NCBI RefSeq assembly: GCF_018070565.1 | Contig: NZ_JAGPXL010000003.1 | Coordinates: forward strand, 1-64,000 | Reading direction: 5' to 3' | Origin: Streptomyces sp. B93 | GTDB lineage: Bacteria; Actinomycetota; Actinomycetes; Streptomycetales; Streptomycetaceae | DNA length: 64,000 nucleotides | Shown: one piece after another, positions 8,708 to 20,733 of the stretch | How the letters are laid out: every line of letters starts with the position of its first letter | How positions within the stretch are numbered: the first letter of the stretch is position 1 | Made by a program: the position numbers and the translations under genes | Notes under the pieces: generated by a model | Told to the model about the DNA's origin: nothing | Database searches by the model: none | Seen by the model: only the letters and a program-made list of their open reading frames with translations

Positions 8708-9505
8708 ATGATCACCACGGACTTCGTCCCCGGTTCCCCCTGCTGGCTCGACCTCGGCGCGCCCGACGTCCGCGCCGCCGCGGCCTTCTACGGCGCCGTG
8801 CTGGGGTGGGACTACGAGTCCATGGGCGAGGGCCAGGACATGGAAGGCGGCATGTTCCGCAAGGACGGCAGAATCGTCGCCGGTCTCGGCAAGCTCACCG
8901 AGGAGGGCGCCCGCCCGGCCTGGATGATCTACCACAGCGTCACCGACGCGGACGCCACCACCGAGGCCGTCCAGCGCGGCGGCGGCACCGTGCGGGTGGC
9001 GCCGATGGACCTCGACGAGTGGGGCCGCATGGCGCAGTACAGCGACCCCCTGGGCGGCCAGTTCGCCGTCTGGCAGCCGGGCACCACCAAGGGCGTCGAG
9101 CTGGTGGACAAGCCGGGATCGCTGTGCTGGACGGAGCTGTACACCAGCGACGCGGCGGCCGCCAAGGAGTTCTACGGCGGTGTCTTCGGCTGGCAGTTCG
9201 GCGACATGCAACTGCCGGGCGGCGGGGGCACGTACGCCCTCATCACCCCCGCGGGACAGCCGGAGGAGCGGATGCACGGCGGCCTGATGGAGCTGCCCAA
9301 GGAGAACCTCGCCCTGGCGGACGGACGGCCGTACTGGCACCCGGTCTTCGCCGTGGAGGACTGCGACGCCGCGGTCGCCAAGGTCACCGAGAACGGCGGC
9401 AGTGTGCAGATGGGCCCGGACGACGCGGAGGGCGTGGGGCGGCTCGCCGTCTGTCTCGACCCGGCGAACGCGGACTTCGTGGTGCTCACCCCGGTGGAGA
9501 GCTGA
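8708..9505 (+). CDS. Two-domain VOC (glyoxalase-fold) protein
   Basis: 265 residues forming two vicinal-oxygen-chelate domains (about 8-125 and 137-263), each opening with an aromatic then AxxFYGxVxGW pattern (AAAFYGAVLGW, AKEFYGGVFGW). Resembles the actinobacterial family that includes mycobacterial CFP30B; most members have no known substrate, so hydroxylase or resistance names given to them are guesses. It is monocistronic: a damage-type promoter precedes it and the next gene is convergent, 28 bases away. A GGAAGGGA stretch about 12 bases before the ATG may serve as ribosome site. Confidence 0.85.
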   Translation: MITTDFVPGSPCWLDLGAPDVRAAAAFYGAVLGWDYESMGEGQDMEGGMFRKDGRIVAGLGKLTEEGARPAWMIYHSVTDADATTEAVQRGGGTVRVAPMDLDEWGRMAQYSDPLGGQFAVWQPGTTKGVELVDKPGSLCWTELYTSDAAAAKEFYGGVFGWQFGDMQLPGGGGTYALITPAGQPEERMHGGLMELPKENLALADGRPYWHPVFAVEDCDAAVAKVTENGGSVQMGPDDAEGVGRLAVCLDPANADFVVLTPVES

Positions 9506-9533
9506 CCGTCGGGGGACCGGCCGGGGTGCGCGG

Positions 9534-10211
9534 TCAGTGGCCGATGTCGTGCTCGCCCGCCTCGACCAGACCGCTCTCGTAGGCGAAGATCACGATCTGG
9601 ATGCGGTCCCGCAGCCCCAGCTTGGTCAGGATGCTCGACACATGTGACTTCACGGTGGCGGCCCCGATGACGAACCGCTCGGCGATCTCGGCGTTGCTCT
9701 CGCCCCGGGCGACCGCCGTCATGATCTCGCGTTCCCGGCCGGTGAGCCGCTGAAGCCGGTCCGCGACGGCGGTGTTGACGACCCGGCCCTGTGCGAAGCG
9801 GTCGATGAAACGGCGGGTGATCGAGGGCGCCAGCAGCGTGCCGCCCTCGGCCACCGTGCGGACGGCGGCGGCCAGTTGCTCCGGAGGGATGTCCTTGAGG
9901 ACGAAGGCGCTGGCCCCCGAGCGCAGCGCCTTGTAGACGTACTCGTCCGGGTCGAAGGTGGTCAGGATCAGCACCCTCGCGTCCCAGTCGGCCTCCGTCA
10001 GGATCCGGGACGTCGCCTCCAGACCGTCCATCTCCGGCATCCGGATGTCCATGAGGATCACGTCCGGGCGGTGCCGGTGCGCGGCCTCGACCGCCTCGAC
10101 GCCGGTGCCCGCCTCGGCGACCACCTCGATGTCCTGGTGGACCCGGAGGATCATCGCGAACCCCCGGCGTACCAGCGCCTGGTCGTCGGCGACGACGACG
10201 CGGATGCTCAC
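9534..10211 (-). CDS. NarL/LuxR-family response regulator
   Basis: 225-residue response regulator: receiver domain (1-120) with acidic pair D9/D10, phospho-acceptor D55 in LMDIRMPEMDG, T84/T85 and K106, then a LuxR helix-turn-helix (about 150-215, LTGREREIMTAVARGESNAE). GTG start overlaps the kinase stop (GTGA), so it is translated with its partner. Divergent MMPL exporter is the likely target. Confidence 0.95.
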   Translation of the reverse strand: MSIRVVVADDQALVRRGFAMILRVHQDIEVVAEAGTGVEAVEAAHRHRPDVILMDIRMPEMDGLEATSRILTEADWDARVLILTTFDPDEYVYKALRSGASAFVLKDIPPEQLAAAVRTVAEGGTLLAPSITRRFIDRFAQGRVVNTAVADRLQRLTGREREIMTAVARGESNAEIAERFVIGAATVKSHVSSILTKLGLRDRIQIVIFAYESGLVEAGEHDIGH

Positions 10212-11416
10212 GCGGACTCCCCCTTGGCGGGCAGCCGGGCGGCCAGCCGGAAGCCGCCGCCCGGCCGGGGCCGCGCCTCGAGCGTGCCACCGAGCAGCAG
10301 GGCCCGCTCCCGCATGCCCACGATGCCGTGGCCCGGCAGCCCCTCGTGCGCGTCGGCCACCGCCCGCTCGGCGTCGCCGCCTCCGTCGTCGAGCACCTCG
10401 ATGGTGAAGGCGTCGCCCTCACCGCTCAGCCGCACCTCGGTGCGGGTGCCCGGTCCACTGTGCTTGAGCACGTTGGTCAGCGCCTCCTGGACGATGCGGT
10501 ACGCCGAGAGGTCCACGCGGGCCGGAAGGGGCTCCCGTACCGCACCCGTCACCGTGACCTCCAGACCCGCCTCCCGCACCTGGGCCACCAGGCGCGGCAG
10601 ATCGGCCAGCCCCGGCTGGGGTCCCAGCCCGTCGCGCTCGGCGTCCGGCCGCAACACTCCCAGCAGGTGGCGCAGTTCGTCCAGCGCCTGACGGCCCGCC
10701 TCCTCCACCGCCGCCATCGCCTCCAGGGCGCCGCGCGGGTCCTCGGCCGCCACCATCCGGGCGGCACCGGCCTGCACGGTCATCATGCTCACCCGGTGGG
10801 CGACCACGTCGTGCAGCTCCCGGGCGATGTGGGTGCGCTCCTCGGTCACGATCCGCCGTGCCTCGGCGGCCTGTTCGCGGCGCAGCCGGTCGGCGCGCTC
10901 GGCCCGCAGCCGCAGTCGGCGCCCGAGGTACCAGGCCACGGCCATGACGACGACGCCGAAGCCGACGTCCCCCCAGGGCGTGGCGTGGAAGACGCCCTCG
11001 CCGACGAGTGCGGCAGCGGCGGCGGCGATGCCCGGCGGACCCCACCGGGCGTCGTCGGCGTACCGTCCGACGCTGTACAGCGTGATGATCACCAGGCCGC
11101 CCATGGTGGAGTAACTGCTGCCCAGCGTCGGGAGCCAGGCGGCGATCGTCACCCCCAGCGCCACGACCGGCCTGCGCCGCCGCCAGAACAGGGCGGCGGC
11201 GCCCGCGACGAAGAGCAGCAGGGCGGGGTGGAGCAGGTCGCTCCGCGACCGCAGCACCATCGTGTCCCCGGGGCCCTCCTCCAGGAACGCCACCAGCAGG
11301 AACATCACGGTGGCGAGGACGGCGTCCGCGCCCGTCGGCCAGCGGGTGAAAGGGCCGCGGCGCCTGCCCGGCACGCCGCGGTCCGGTGTCTCGGCGTGCG
11401 GCACCGTGCGGTTCAT
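10208..11416 (-). CDS. NarX/DesK-type sensor histidine kinase
   Basis: 402 residues: an N-terminal membrane region with about five to six helices (50-180), a short coiled linker, a HisKA_3 box with the phospho-acceptor in HIARELHDVVAHRVSMM, and a HATPase_c domain (DDGGGDAE, GHGIVGMRER). The ATG at 11416 follows GGGAG; a much longer open frame upstream is only a GC-rich shadow. It lacks an obvious extracellular sensor loop, so it likely senses the membrane or an intramembrane ligand. Pairs with the coupled response regulator. Confidence 0.93.
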   Translation of the reverse strand: MNRTVPHAETPDRGVPGRRRGPFTRWPTGADAVLATVMFLLVAFLEEGPGDTMVLRSRSDLLHPALLLFVAGAAALFWRRRRPVVALGVTIAAWLPTLGSSYSTMGGLVIITLYSVGRYADDARWGPPGIAAAAAALVGEGVFHATPWGDVGFGVVVMAVAWYLGRRLRLRAERADRLRREQAAEARRIVTEERTHIARELHDVVAHRVSMMTVQAGAARMVAAEDPRGALEAMAAVEEAGRQALDELRHLLGVLRPDAERDGLGPQPGLADLPRLVAQVREAGLEVTVTGAVREPLPARVDLSAYRIVQEALTNVLKHSGPGTRTEVRLSGEGDAFTIEVLDDGGGDAERAVADAHEGLPGHGIVGMRERALLLGGTLEARPRPGGGFRLAARLPAKGESA

Positions 11417-11518
11417 CGTCGCTCCCACCAGAGGCGTCCGGTGCCCCGGCGTGGGCCGCCGGGGCGCACCGGGCTCGCCATCGTAAGTCCGGCCCGGCGG
11501 GACGGTCACCCGCCCGCG

Positions 11519-11538
11519 GGCGGAGGCGGACCTCCGCC
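11519..11538. promoter_or_regulatory. 8-4-8 inverted repeat in the kinase/MMPL divergent region
   Basis: GGCGGAGG-CGGA-CCTCCGCC, perfect arms, in the 270-base region between the kinase and MMPL starts. Candidate operator, though GC-rich palindromes are common by chance here. Confidence 0.35.
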
Positions 11539-11609
11539 GCCGGACGGAGGCGTCGCCGGGTTCCGCCCGCCTGGGGCGGGAGCGCCGAACCCCCCGGGCG
11601 GCGGGCGAC

Positions 11610-11628
11610 GGCGCCGGTGTCCGGCGCC
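11610..11628. promoter_or_regulatory. 8-3-8 inverted repeat upstream of the MMPL gene
   Basis: GGCGCCGG-TGT-CCGGCGCC, perfect arms, ending 58 bases before the MMPL ATG. A plausible binding site for the divergent response regulator, inferred from position and symmetry only. Confidence 0.4.
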
Positions 11629-11686
11629 CACGATGGAGCCGCCCGACGCGCCGGGGCCCTTCCGCCTTCCCACAGGAGTCAACGCC

Positions 11687-13882
11687 ATGAACCGACTCAC
11701 TCGCCGTATCGGCGACGCGAGCGCCCGCCGTCCCTGGGTGACGATCGCCGCCTGGGTGGCCGCCCTCGTCCTCGTCCTGCCGTTGGCCGGTCTGGCCGGT
11801 GCCTCGTTCGTGGACGACCTCGTCGCCCCGGGCAGCCAGAGCGAGGAGGCGATGGAGTTGCTGGAGGAGCGCTTCCCCGAGGCGTCGGGCGGCAGCGCGA
11901 TGGCGGTGTTCGCCGCCCCTGAGGGTGAGCGGATAGACCGTCACCGGCCCGCGATCGAGGCGGCGGTCGCCCGGATCGCCGAGGTGGCGCACGTCGCCGC
12001 GGTCACCGGCCCGTTCGGTGAGGGGGGCGAGGTCACGGTCTCCTCCGACGGCCGGATCGGCTACGCCCAGGTGGCCTTCGACGTCCCGTCGATGGAGGTG
12101 GACCCCGAGCACATCGACGCGCTGGAGGGCGCGATCGCCCCCGTGCGCGGTGACGGGGTCGTGGCCGAACTCGGCGGCGACGCCGTGTTCATCAACGGGG
12201 AGACACCGACGTCGGGCGCGGAGGCGGCGGGGCTGCTGACGGCCCTGGTCATCCTGGTGGTCGCGTTCGGCACGGTCGTGGCCGCGCTGGTGCCGATCGC
12301 GCTCGCGCTGGTCGCCGTGGCCGCCGGTCTGGGCGGCATCACGCTGCTGTCGAACACCATGAACGTCTCCAGCGCCGCGCCGACGATCGGCGCGATGATC
12401 GGGCTCGGCGTCGGCATCGACTACGCGCTGTTCGTGGTGGCCCGCTACCGCGAGAACCGGACCGCGGGCCAGGACCACCGCACCGCGCTGTCGAACGCCA
12501 TGGCGTCGTCGGGCGCGGCGGTGCTGTTCGCCGGGGGCACGGTGGTGGTGGCGATGACCGCGCTGGCGCTGACCGGCCTGGGCTTCCTGACGTCGATCGG
12601 GCTGAGCACGTCACTGATCGTGCTGTTCGCGGTGGCGGCGGCGCTGACGCTGCTGCCCGCGCTGCTGTCCCTGCTGGGCGACCGCGTCCACCGGCGCCGG
12701 GGCGCCGGTCCGCGCCGGCGCCGCTCCCGGGCCCGCCGGGTGAAGGAGCCGCAGGGCAGCGGGTGGTGGCGGTTCGCGCACCGGGTCTCCGGCCGCCCGT
12801 GGCCGTATCTGCTGGCGGCGTCCGCCGCGCTGCTGGTGCTGGCGCTGCCGTCGCTGCGCATGGAGACGGGATTCCCCGACGCGGGCGACGACGCCCCGGG
12901 CAGCACCCACCGCCGCGCCTACGAACTGCTCGCCGAGGGCTTCGGCCCCGGCTTCAACGCCCCGCTGCTGATCGTCGCCGATCTGCGCTCCCCCGGGGTG
13001 GACGCCGAGGGCGTCCCCGCGCTGTCCCGGCTCGTCGCCGCCGACCCCGGTGTGGCGTCGGTCGGCGAGGCGCGCGTCTCCGCCGCGGGCGACACGGTGG
13101 TCCTCCCGACGCTGCCCACCACCGCCCCGGCGGACGCCGCGACGTCGGACACCCTCGCCCGGATCCGCGACATGGTCCCCGACAACGTCGCCGTGTCGGG
13201 CCTGACCGCCATGACGGACGACCTGACACGGCAGCTCTCCGACACCCTGCCGGTGTTCATCGCGGCGATCATCGTGGTGTCCTGCCTGCTGCTGATGCTG
13301 GTGTTCCGGTCCGTCGCGGTGCCGCTGAAGGCGGCCGTGGTGAACCTGCTGTCCATCGGCGGCGCCTACGGGGTCGTGGTGGCCGTCTTCCAATGGGGCT
13401 GGCTGGGCGGCCTGTTCGGGCTCGACGAGACCCTGCCGATCGCCTCCCCCATGCCGACGATCTTCTTCGCGGTCCTCTTCGGACTCTCCATGGACTACGA
13501 GGTGTTCCTGCTCTCCCGCGTCCGTGAGGAGTACGAGGCCACCGGGGACCCCGTCGAGTCGGTGGCCCGCGGCATGGCGGTCACCGGCCGGGTGATCACC
13601 TCCGCCGCGCTGATCATGACGGTGGTCTTCCTCAGCTTCGTCGCCAACCCCTCCCCGCTGGTGAAGATGATGGGCCTGGGCCTGGCCACGGCCGTCGTGC
13701 TCGATGCGACGATCGTCCGCATGGTCCTCGTACCGGCGTCGATGGCCCTGCTGGGCCGCGCCGCCTGGTGGCTGCCACGCCCCCTCCAACGACGGCTCCC
13801 CAAGATCCACCTGGACCGGCCCACCCCGGCCGAGGCCCCCGTGGCTCCCCGCGCGGAGGACCTGGCCCAGCGCCGGACGTGA
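11687..13882 (+). CDS. MMPL-family RND transporter
   Basis: 731-residue membrane exporter of the MMPL/RND superfamily. Two homologous halves each have one membrane helix, an extracytoplasmic domain and about five clustered helices; the conserved GxxxDYALFVVARYREN and GLSMDYEVFLLSRVREEY segments (helix 4 of each half) carry the Asp-Tyr proton-relay pair. ATG at 11687 has AGGAG at 8 bases. MMPL proteins export lipids, siderophores or drugs; the divergent two-component system suggests envelope-stress or drug control. The cargo is not inferable. Confidence 0.92.
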   Translation: MNRLTRRIGDASARRPWVTIAAWVAALVLVLPLAGLAGASFVDDLVAPGSQSEEAMELLEERFPEASGGSAMAVFAAPEGERIDRHRPAIEAAVARIAEVAHVAAVTGPFGEGGEVTVSSDGRIGYAQVAFDVPSMEVDPEHIDALEGAIAPVRGDGVVAELGGDAVFINGETPTSGAEAAGLLTALVILVVAFGTVVAALVPIALALVAVAAGLGGITLLSNTMNVSSAAPTIGAMIGLGVGIDYALFVVARYRENRTAGQDHRTALSNAMASSGAAVLFAGGTVVVAMTALALTGLGFLTSIGLSTSLIVLFAVAAALTLLPALLSLLGDRVHRRRGAGPRRRRSRARRVKEPQGSGWWRFAHRVSGRPWPYLLAASAALLVLALPSLRMETGFPDAGDDAPGSTHRRAYELLAEGFGPGFNAPLLIVADLRSPGVDAEGVPALSRLVAADPGVASVGEARVSAAGDTVVLPTLPTTAPADAATSDTLARIRDMVPDNVAVSGLTAMTDDLTRQLSDTLPVFIAAIIVVSCLLLMLVFRSVAVPLKAAVVNLLSIGGAYGVVVAVFQWGWLGGLFGLDETLPIASPMPTIFFAVLFGLSMDYEVFLLSRVREEYEATGDPVESVARGMAVTGRVITSAALIMTVVFLSFVANPSPLVKMMGLGLATAVVLDATIVRMVLVPASMALLGRAAWWLPRPLQRRLPKIHLDRPTPAEAPVAPRAEDLAQRRT

Positions 13883-13907
13883 CGTCCACGGACCCCGCCC
13901 CGGTACA

Positions 13908-13944
13908 GCGCCCACCGGTCCGTCCGTGCGGGGCCGGTGGGCGC
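13908..13944 (+). terminator. Hairpin after the MMPL gene
   Basis: Perfect 11-bp stem GCGCCCACCGG/CCGGTGGGCGC with a 15-base loop, 25 bases past the MMPL stop, no T-run, as usual in Streptomyces. It covers an alternative GTG (13937) of the next gene, which argues for the later ATG. Confidence 0.6.
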
Positions 13945-13960
13945 GGAGAATAATGAGGGG

Positions 13961-15091
13961 ATGAGGCGTCGACTCGCCGACGTGAGCGCCCCCGCCCGGC
14001 TGGCCGCCGACGACGAGGGGGTGGGGCGGGACGAGCTGGCGCTCGCCACGCGCAACCACGGGCTGCCGCTGGAGGCGATGCGCCACGACATCACCCCGCC
14101 GGGCCTCCACTACGTCCTCACGCACTACGACATCCCGTACGTGCCGGACGACACCGACTGGCGGCTGACGGTGGACGGCAGGGTGCGGCGGGCGCTCAGC
14201 CTGTCACCTGCGGAGCTGCGCGGGCGACCCGCGGTCACCACGCGCGTGACCATGGAGTGCGCGGGCAACGGGCGGGCCCTGCTGACGCCGCGCCCGGTGA
14301 GCCAGCCCTGGCTGGTCGAGGCGGTCGGTACGGCGGAGTGGACCGGGGTGCCGCTGCGGCTGCTCCTCGCCGAGGCCGGGGTGGACCCCGAGGCGGTCGA
14401 CGTCGTCTGCACCGGGGCGGACCACGGGGTGGAGCGCGGTGTCGAGCAGGACTACCAGCGGGCCCTGCCGGTCGACGTCGCCACGGGGCAGGACCCGGAG
14501 GTGCTGGTCGCCCACACCATGAACGGCGCCCCGCTGCCGCCGCAGCACGGCAGTCCGCTGCGGCTGGTGGTGCCGGGCTGGTACGGGATGGCGCAGGTGA
14601 AGTGGCTGCGCGGGATCACGGTCACGGACACGCGGTTCACCGGGTTCCAGCAGTCCGTCGCCTACCGGATCAGGCGGGAGCCGTGGGAGGAGGGCGTGCC
14701 CGTCACCCGGATCGCTCCCCGGGCGCTGCTGGTCCCGCCCGGCTTTCCCGACTTCATGTCCCGGACGCGCGTGGTCGCCCCGGGACGGGTGCCGCTCCAG
14801 GGGCGGGCCTGGTCGGGAGGCGCTCCCGTGACGGCCGTGGAGGTCAGCACCGACGGCGGGACGACCTGGCACCAGGCGGACCTCGAACCCGGTCTGGGGC
14901 ATCGGTGGGCCTGGCGCCGGTGGTCCTGGAACTGGCCCGCGGTCCCCGGCGAGCACGTGCTCAGCGCCCGGGCCCACGACGCGGGCGGGCACGCCCAGCC
15001 GCTGGAGCAGCCGTGGAACCGGGGCGGTTTCGCCAACAACCTCGTCCAGCGGGTGCCGGTCCTCTGTGTGGAGCAGCCGGTTCACGGCTGA
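13961..15091 (+). CDS. Sulfite-oxidase-like molybdopterin oxidoreductase
   Basis: 376-residue protein with an oxidoreductase molybdopterin-binding domain (about 55-225) and a C-terminal Mo-co dimerisation domain (about 255-370, AVEVSTDGGTTWHQA). The presumed molybdenum-ligating cysteine is in TMECAGNGR. No heme or signal peptide is seen, so it is a cytoplasmic SUOX/YedY-type enzyme with unknown electron partner; sulfite, nitrate or sulfoxide cannot be separated by reading. I chose ATG 13961 over GTG 13937 because the latter sits in the terminator hairpin; the ribosome site (GAGGGG) is very close to the ATG, so the start is uncertain. Confidence 0.85.
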   Translation: MRRRLADVSAPARLAADDEGVGRDELALATRNHGLPLEAMRHDITPPGLHYVLTHYDIPYVPDDTDWRLTVDGRVRRALSLSPAELRGRPAVTTRVTMECAGNGRALLTPRPVSQPWLVEAVGTAEWTGVPLRLLLAEAGVDPEAVDVVCTGADHGVERGVEQDYQRALPVDVATGQDPEVLVAHTMNGAPLPPQHGSPLRLVVPGWYGMAQVKWLRGITVTDTRFTGFQQSVAYRIRREPWEEGVPVTRIAPRALLVPPGFPDFMSRTRVVAPGRVPLQGRAWSGGAPVTAVEVSTDGGTTWHQADLEPGLGHRWAWRRWSWNWPAVPGEHVLSARAHDAGGHAQPLEQPWNRGGFANNLVQRVPVLCVEQPVHG

Positions 15092-15114
15092 CTGTCAGTG
15101 CCCTGTGGCACGAT
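15092..15114 (+). promoter_or_regulatory. RecA-NDp/PafBC-like promoter of the AraC-VOC-UvrA operon
   Basis: CTGTCAGTG, 8 bases, CACGAT: the same spacing and the same CAnnnT variant -10 as the copy at 8649. It begins right after the molybdoenzyme stop. The -10 ends 7 bases before GTG 15122, so the transcript would be leaderless. Confidence 0.5.
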
Positions 15115-15121
15115 CGGTCGG

Positions 15122-15565
15122 GTGAGCAGCCAAACCGCCAGGGACCAGCAGTTGCGCGACCTCGCCCTGCTGCGCCGGGTCCGCGACCGGATCGACCGTG
15201 AGCACGCCCGGCCGCTGGACGTCACGGCCCTCGCCCGGGGCGTGAACATGTCGGCCGGGCATCTCAGCCGCCAGTTCCGTCTCGCCTACGGCGAGTCGCC
15301 GTACTCGTACCTCATGACACGGCGCATCGAGCGCGCGATGGCGTTGCTGCGCCGGGGCGACCTCAGCGTCACCGAGGTGTGCTTCACGGTCGGCTGCTCC
15401 TCGCTGGGCACCTTCAGCACCCGCTTCACCGAGCTGGTCGGGATGCCCCCGAGCACCTACCGCCGCCTCGCCGCGAGCGCCACGGCGGGGCTGCCGTCCT
15501 GCGTCGCCAAGCAGGTCACCAGACCGGTCAGAAATCGAGAAGCAGCGCTGGCCCGCCCGCACTAG
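15122..15565 (+). CDS. AraC-family transcriptional regulator (HTH only)
   Basis: 147 residues, essentially one AraC double helix-turn-helix domain (about 15-115: DVTALARGVNMSAGHLSRQF, then SVTEVCFTVGCSSLGTFSTR, ending with the GMPPSTYRR signature) without a ligand domain. The start at GTG 15122 is chosen over 15098 because a promoter-like -10 lies directly in front, fitting a leaderless message. It is followed after 10 bases by a VOC gene and then a UvrA paralogue on the same strand. Likely acts on this operon or on the damage response. Confidence 0.9.
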   Translation: MSSQTARDQQLRDLALLRRVRDRIDREHARPLDVTALARGVNMSAGHLSRQFRLAYGESPYSYLMTRRIERAMALLRRGDLSVTEVCFTVGCSSLGTFSTRFTELVGMPPSTYRRLAASATAGLPSCVAKQVTRPVRNREAALARPH

Positions 15566-15575
15566 CGTGACCGCC

Positions 15576-15986
15576 ATGAGCATCACGATTCACTCGAGCT
15601 TCCTGCCGCACGACGACCCCGACGCCGCGCTGGGCTTCTACCGCGACACCCTCGGCTTCGAGGTCCGCAACGACGTCGGCTACGGCGGGATGCGCTGGAT
15701 CACGGTCGGTCCGGTGGACCAGCCCGGCACGTCCATCGTGCTGACGCCCCCGGCCGCGGACCCCGGCGTCACCGACGACGAGCGCCGCACCATCGCCGAG
15801 ATGATGGCGAAGGGCACCTACGGCGGCATCGTGCTGGCCACCACCGACCTCGACGGCACCTTCGAGCGGGTGGAGGCGAGCGGCGCCGAGGTCATCCAGG
15901 AACCGGCCGAGCAGCCCTACGGGGTGCGCGACTGCGCCTTCCGCGACCCGGCGGGCAACATGGTCCGCATCCAGGAGCTGCGCTGA
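15576..15986 (+). CDS. Single-domain VOC (glyoxalase-fold) protein
   Basis: 136 residues, one VOC fold: [20 protein letters not shown] at the start, a central [17 protein letters not shown] strand-helix and the closing [14 protein letters not shown], where the final Glu is the usual metal ligand. Relatives include lactoylglutathione lyases, fosfomycin- and bleomycin-resistance proteins. It sits between an AraC regulator and a UvrA paralogue, a neighbourhood known from several Streptomyces genomes, which hints at protection from a DNA-damaging or reactive compound. Confidence 0.88.
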   Translation: MSITIHSSFLPHDDPDAALGFYRDTLGFEVRNDVGYGGMRWITVGPVDQPGTSIVLTPPAADPGVTDDERRTIAEMMAKGTYGGIVLATTDLDGTFERVEASGAEVIQEPAEQPYGVRDCAFRDPAGNMVRIQELR

Positions 15987-16042
15987 CCCCGGCCGAAGCC
16001 GCCACGACCGATCCCGCCCCAGCAGATGGAGACACGGAGAGC

Positions 16043-18430
<2,388 letters not shown>

Positions 18431-18454
18431 CGGCTCCGGCTCCGGCTCCGGCTC
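18431..18454. repeat. CGGCTC hexanucleotide repeat, four copies
   Basis: Four perfect tandem CGGCTC units (plus a partial fifth) directly after the UvrA-paralogue stop, in non-coding sequence between convergent genes. Likely replication slippage with no role. Confidence 0.8.
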
Positions 18455-18474
18455 CGGCAGGAGCGTCACGCCGG

Positions 18475-18499
18475 GGCCGGGGCCGGGTGCGCCCCGGCC
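18475..18499. terminator. Hairpin between the convergent UvrA-like and cbiZ genes
   Basis: Perfect 9-bp stem GGCCGGGGC/GCCCCGGCC with a 7-base loop, usable from both sides. No T-run. Confidence 0.5.
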
Positions 18500-18536
18500 G
18501 CGGTGAGCCGGGTCCCGGCGGGCGCCCGTGCGCCGA

Positions 18537-19328
18537 TCAGGCGCCCCCCGTCCGCGCGGCGGTGCGCACGGCACGGTGCACGGCGCGCGCCAGGCGGGCG
18601 CCCCACAGGGAGCGGGGCCCGGCGAAGGCGTGCACCGGGGTGCCCGGCCGGGCGACGGGCGCGGCCACGCACACCGCGTCCGTGGGGGTTCCCGAGCAGT
18701 CGAGCCCCGCGTCCAGCAGCGCCTGCACCTTGGCCTCGGTGGCGGTCGCCACCGCGTTGACCAGGGCGGCGTCGGTCAGCGGCACGGGGACGGCGACGAG
18801 GATGTTGATCGTGCCGGGTGCGGTGGGGGCCGCCGTGCCCTCCGCCGCGGTGGCCGCCCAGCCGCGCACGCTCACGCCCGCGGTCACCACGGCCTCGACC
18901 TCGCCGTCGTGTGCGTGGGCGTAGGCCGTCACATCGGCGGCCGTCATCAGGCCGACGCCCACCGGGGGCAGGCCGAGGCCGTCAGCCAGCTCGGCGAGAT
19001 GCCGGTCGGGGTCGGTGCGCCGGTAGCCGTGGGCGACCTGGGCGTTCAGCACCCAGGCGCGCTCGCCGATGCCGCCGCCCAGCACCGCGTTGCTGATCAT
19101 CCGCCGGCCGGGTTTCGTGGACCACAGCAGGGCGGGCAGTTCCTCACCGCCCTCGACGCGGGTCAGGCACTGGACGGAGAGCGGCCCGGAGGCGGAGGAC
19201 CGGGGCGGAGGGACGAGCGCGGGCAACGGACCGGACTCCTTGGCGGGGGCGGGGACCCGGTGATCGTACGCGGTGGCGGGAATGCGGTGACGGGGGTGTG
19301 CGTTGGGGGAGACATGGCTGGCATGCAC
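18537..19328 (-). CDS. cbiZ: Adenosylcobinamide amidohydrolase (CbiZ-like)
   Basis: 263-residue CbiZ family protein. The core is recognisable from [20 protein letters not shown] and the [12 protein letters not shown] and [11 protein letters not shown] segments. CbiZ cleaves the nucleotide loop side chain of adenosylpseudocobalamin/adenosylcobinamide so that scavenged corrinoids re-enter B12 synthesis. The GTG start is the most upstream candidate and has a weak ribosome site; the true start may be tens of residues further in. It stands alone on its strand, 47 bases from the divergent L33 gene, and no other cobalamin gene is in view. Confidence 0.8.
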   Translation of the reverse strand: MHASHVSPNAHPRHRIPATAYDHRVPAPAKESGPLPALVPPPRSSASGPLSVQCLTRVEGGEELPALLWSTKPGRRMISNAVLGGGIGERAWVLNAQVAHGYRRTDPDRHLAELADGLGLPPVGVGLMTAADVTAYAHAHDGEVEAVVTAGVSVRGWAATAAEGTAAPTAPGTINILVAVPVPLTDAALVNAVATATEAKVQALLDAGLDCSGTPTDAVCVAAPVARPGTPVHAFAGPRSLWGARLARAVHRAVRTAARTGGA

Positions 19329-19375
19329 GGGTCACAGAACCGGACGGCCCGCGCAGCCGGTGGAAGGAGGAACCC

Positions 19376-19572
<197 letters not shown>

Positions 19573-19585
19573 CGCACCGTACACG

Positions 19586-19631
19586 GGCCCACGGGCCGGA
19601 AGCCGACCGCGCCTCCGGCCCGTGGGCCTTT
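19586..19631. terminator. Bidirectional terminator between rpmG and the Rpf-like gene
   Basis: Perfect 15-bp stem GGCCCACGGGCCGGA/TCCGGCCCGTGGGCC, 13-base loop, followed by TTT in the rpmG direction. It lies between two convergent genes. Confidence 0.85.
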
Positions 19632-19650
19632 CGGTGCGCGCGGCCCCGGC

Positions 19651-20121
<471 letters not shown>

Positions 20122-20676
20122 CTACTTACCCGGCGTCAGCACACCCTGGAGAAGTGAGCCGTACCGGGAGACGAGTTCCCCCCGGTCGGTGCGGCGCAGG
20201 CCCTCGTCTCTGGCCACCCAGAGCGCGTACAGCAGCCCACCGGCGAGGGCGCCCGCGAGCCGGGCCCGCAGGTCGGCGTCGGGGCCGGTCAGCCGGGCCC
20301 GCAGCGGCGCCACGAACAGGGTCTCGTGGGTGGCCCGCAGCCGCTCCTCGATCCGGGCCTCGTTGCTGCCGCGGACCAGGGCCAGGAAGATGCCGCGGGC
20401 GGCTCCGCCCAGGTCCACGAGGAGTTCCGCGAGGGTCTCCCCCAGGCGCTCCAGCGGTACGTCGAGCAACGGCTCGTCGTCGATGGTGAGGTGCATCGTC
20501 TCCAGGAACAGCAGTTCCTTGCTGCGGAAGTGCCGGATGACGAGAGCCGGGTCGGTCGCCGCTGCCGCCGCGATCTGACGGACCGTGGTGCGGGCGAAAC
20601 CCCGTTCCCGGAACAGCCGGGCGGCGGCTGCGTGGATGGCCTCGCGGGTGGTGGCACCGGATCCGGTTCGCGGCAT
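20122..20676 (-). CDS. TetR-family transcriptional regulator
   Basis: 184 residues: an N-terminal TetR helix-turn-helix (EAIHAAAARLFRERGFARTT, VRQIAAAAATDPALVIRHF) and a helical ligand-binding C-terminal domain of the TetR_C type. ATG 20676 is used rather than the upstream TTG. Its promoter region contains tandem half-sites and a 19-bp palindrome, likely its operator, shared with the divergent SGNH lipase gene. Confidence 0.92.
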   Translation of the reverse strand: MPRTGSGATTREAIHAAAARLFRERGFARTTVRQIAAAAATDPALVIRHFRSKELLFLETMHLTIDDEPLLDVPLERLGETLAELLVDLGGAARGIFLALVRGSNEARIEERLRATHETLFVAPLRARLTGPDADLRARLAGALAGGLLYALWVARDEGLRRTDRGELVSRYGSLLQGVLTPGK

Positions 20677-20733
20677 GCACAAAGGATAGGGGCAGGGCCA
20701 TCAGGGCCCCGCCCCCGGCCCATGCCGTGAGAA

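Noticed and set aside
10328..11686. Long upstream extension of the MMPL reading frame
   Set aside because: It is antisense to the histidine kinase and low-complexity; the MMPL protein plainly starts at 11687 with AGGAG.
19245..19375. Zur box before the cysteine-free rpmG
   Set aside because: Expected from the S. coelicolor regulon, but no TGnnAATnATTnnCA-like palindrome is present in the gap.
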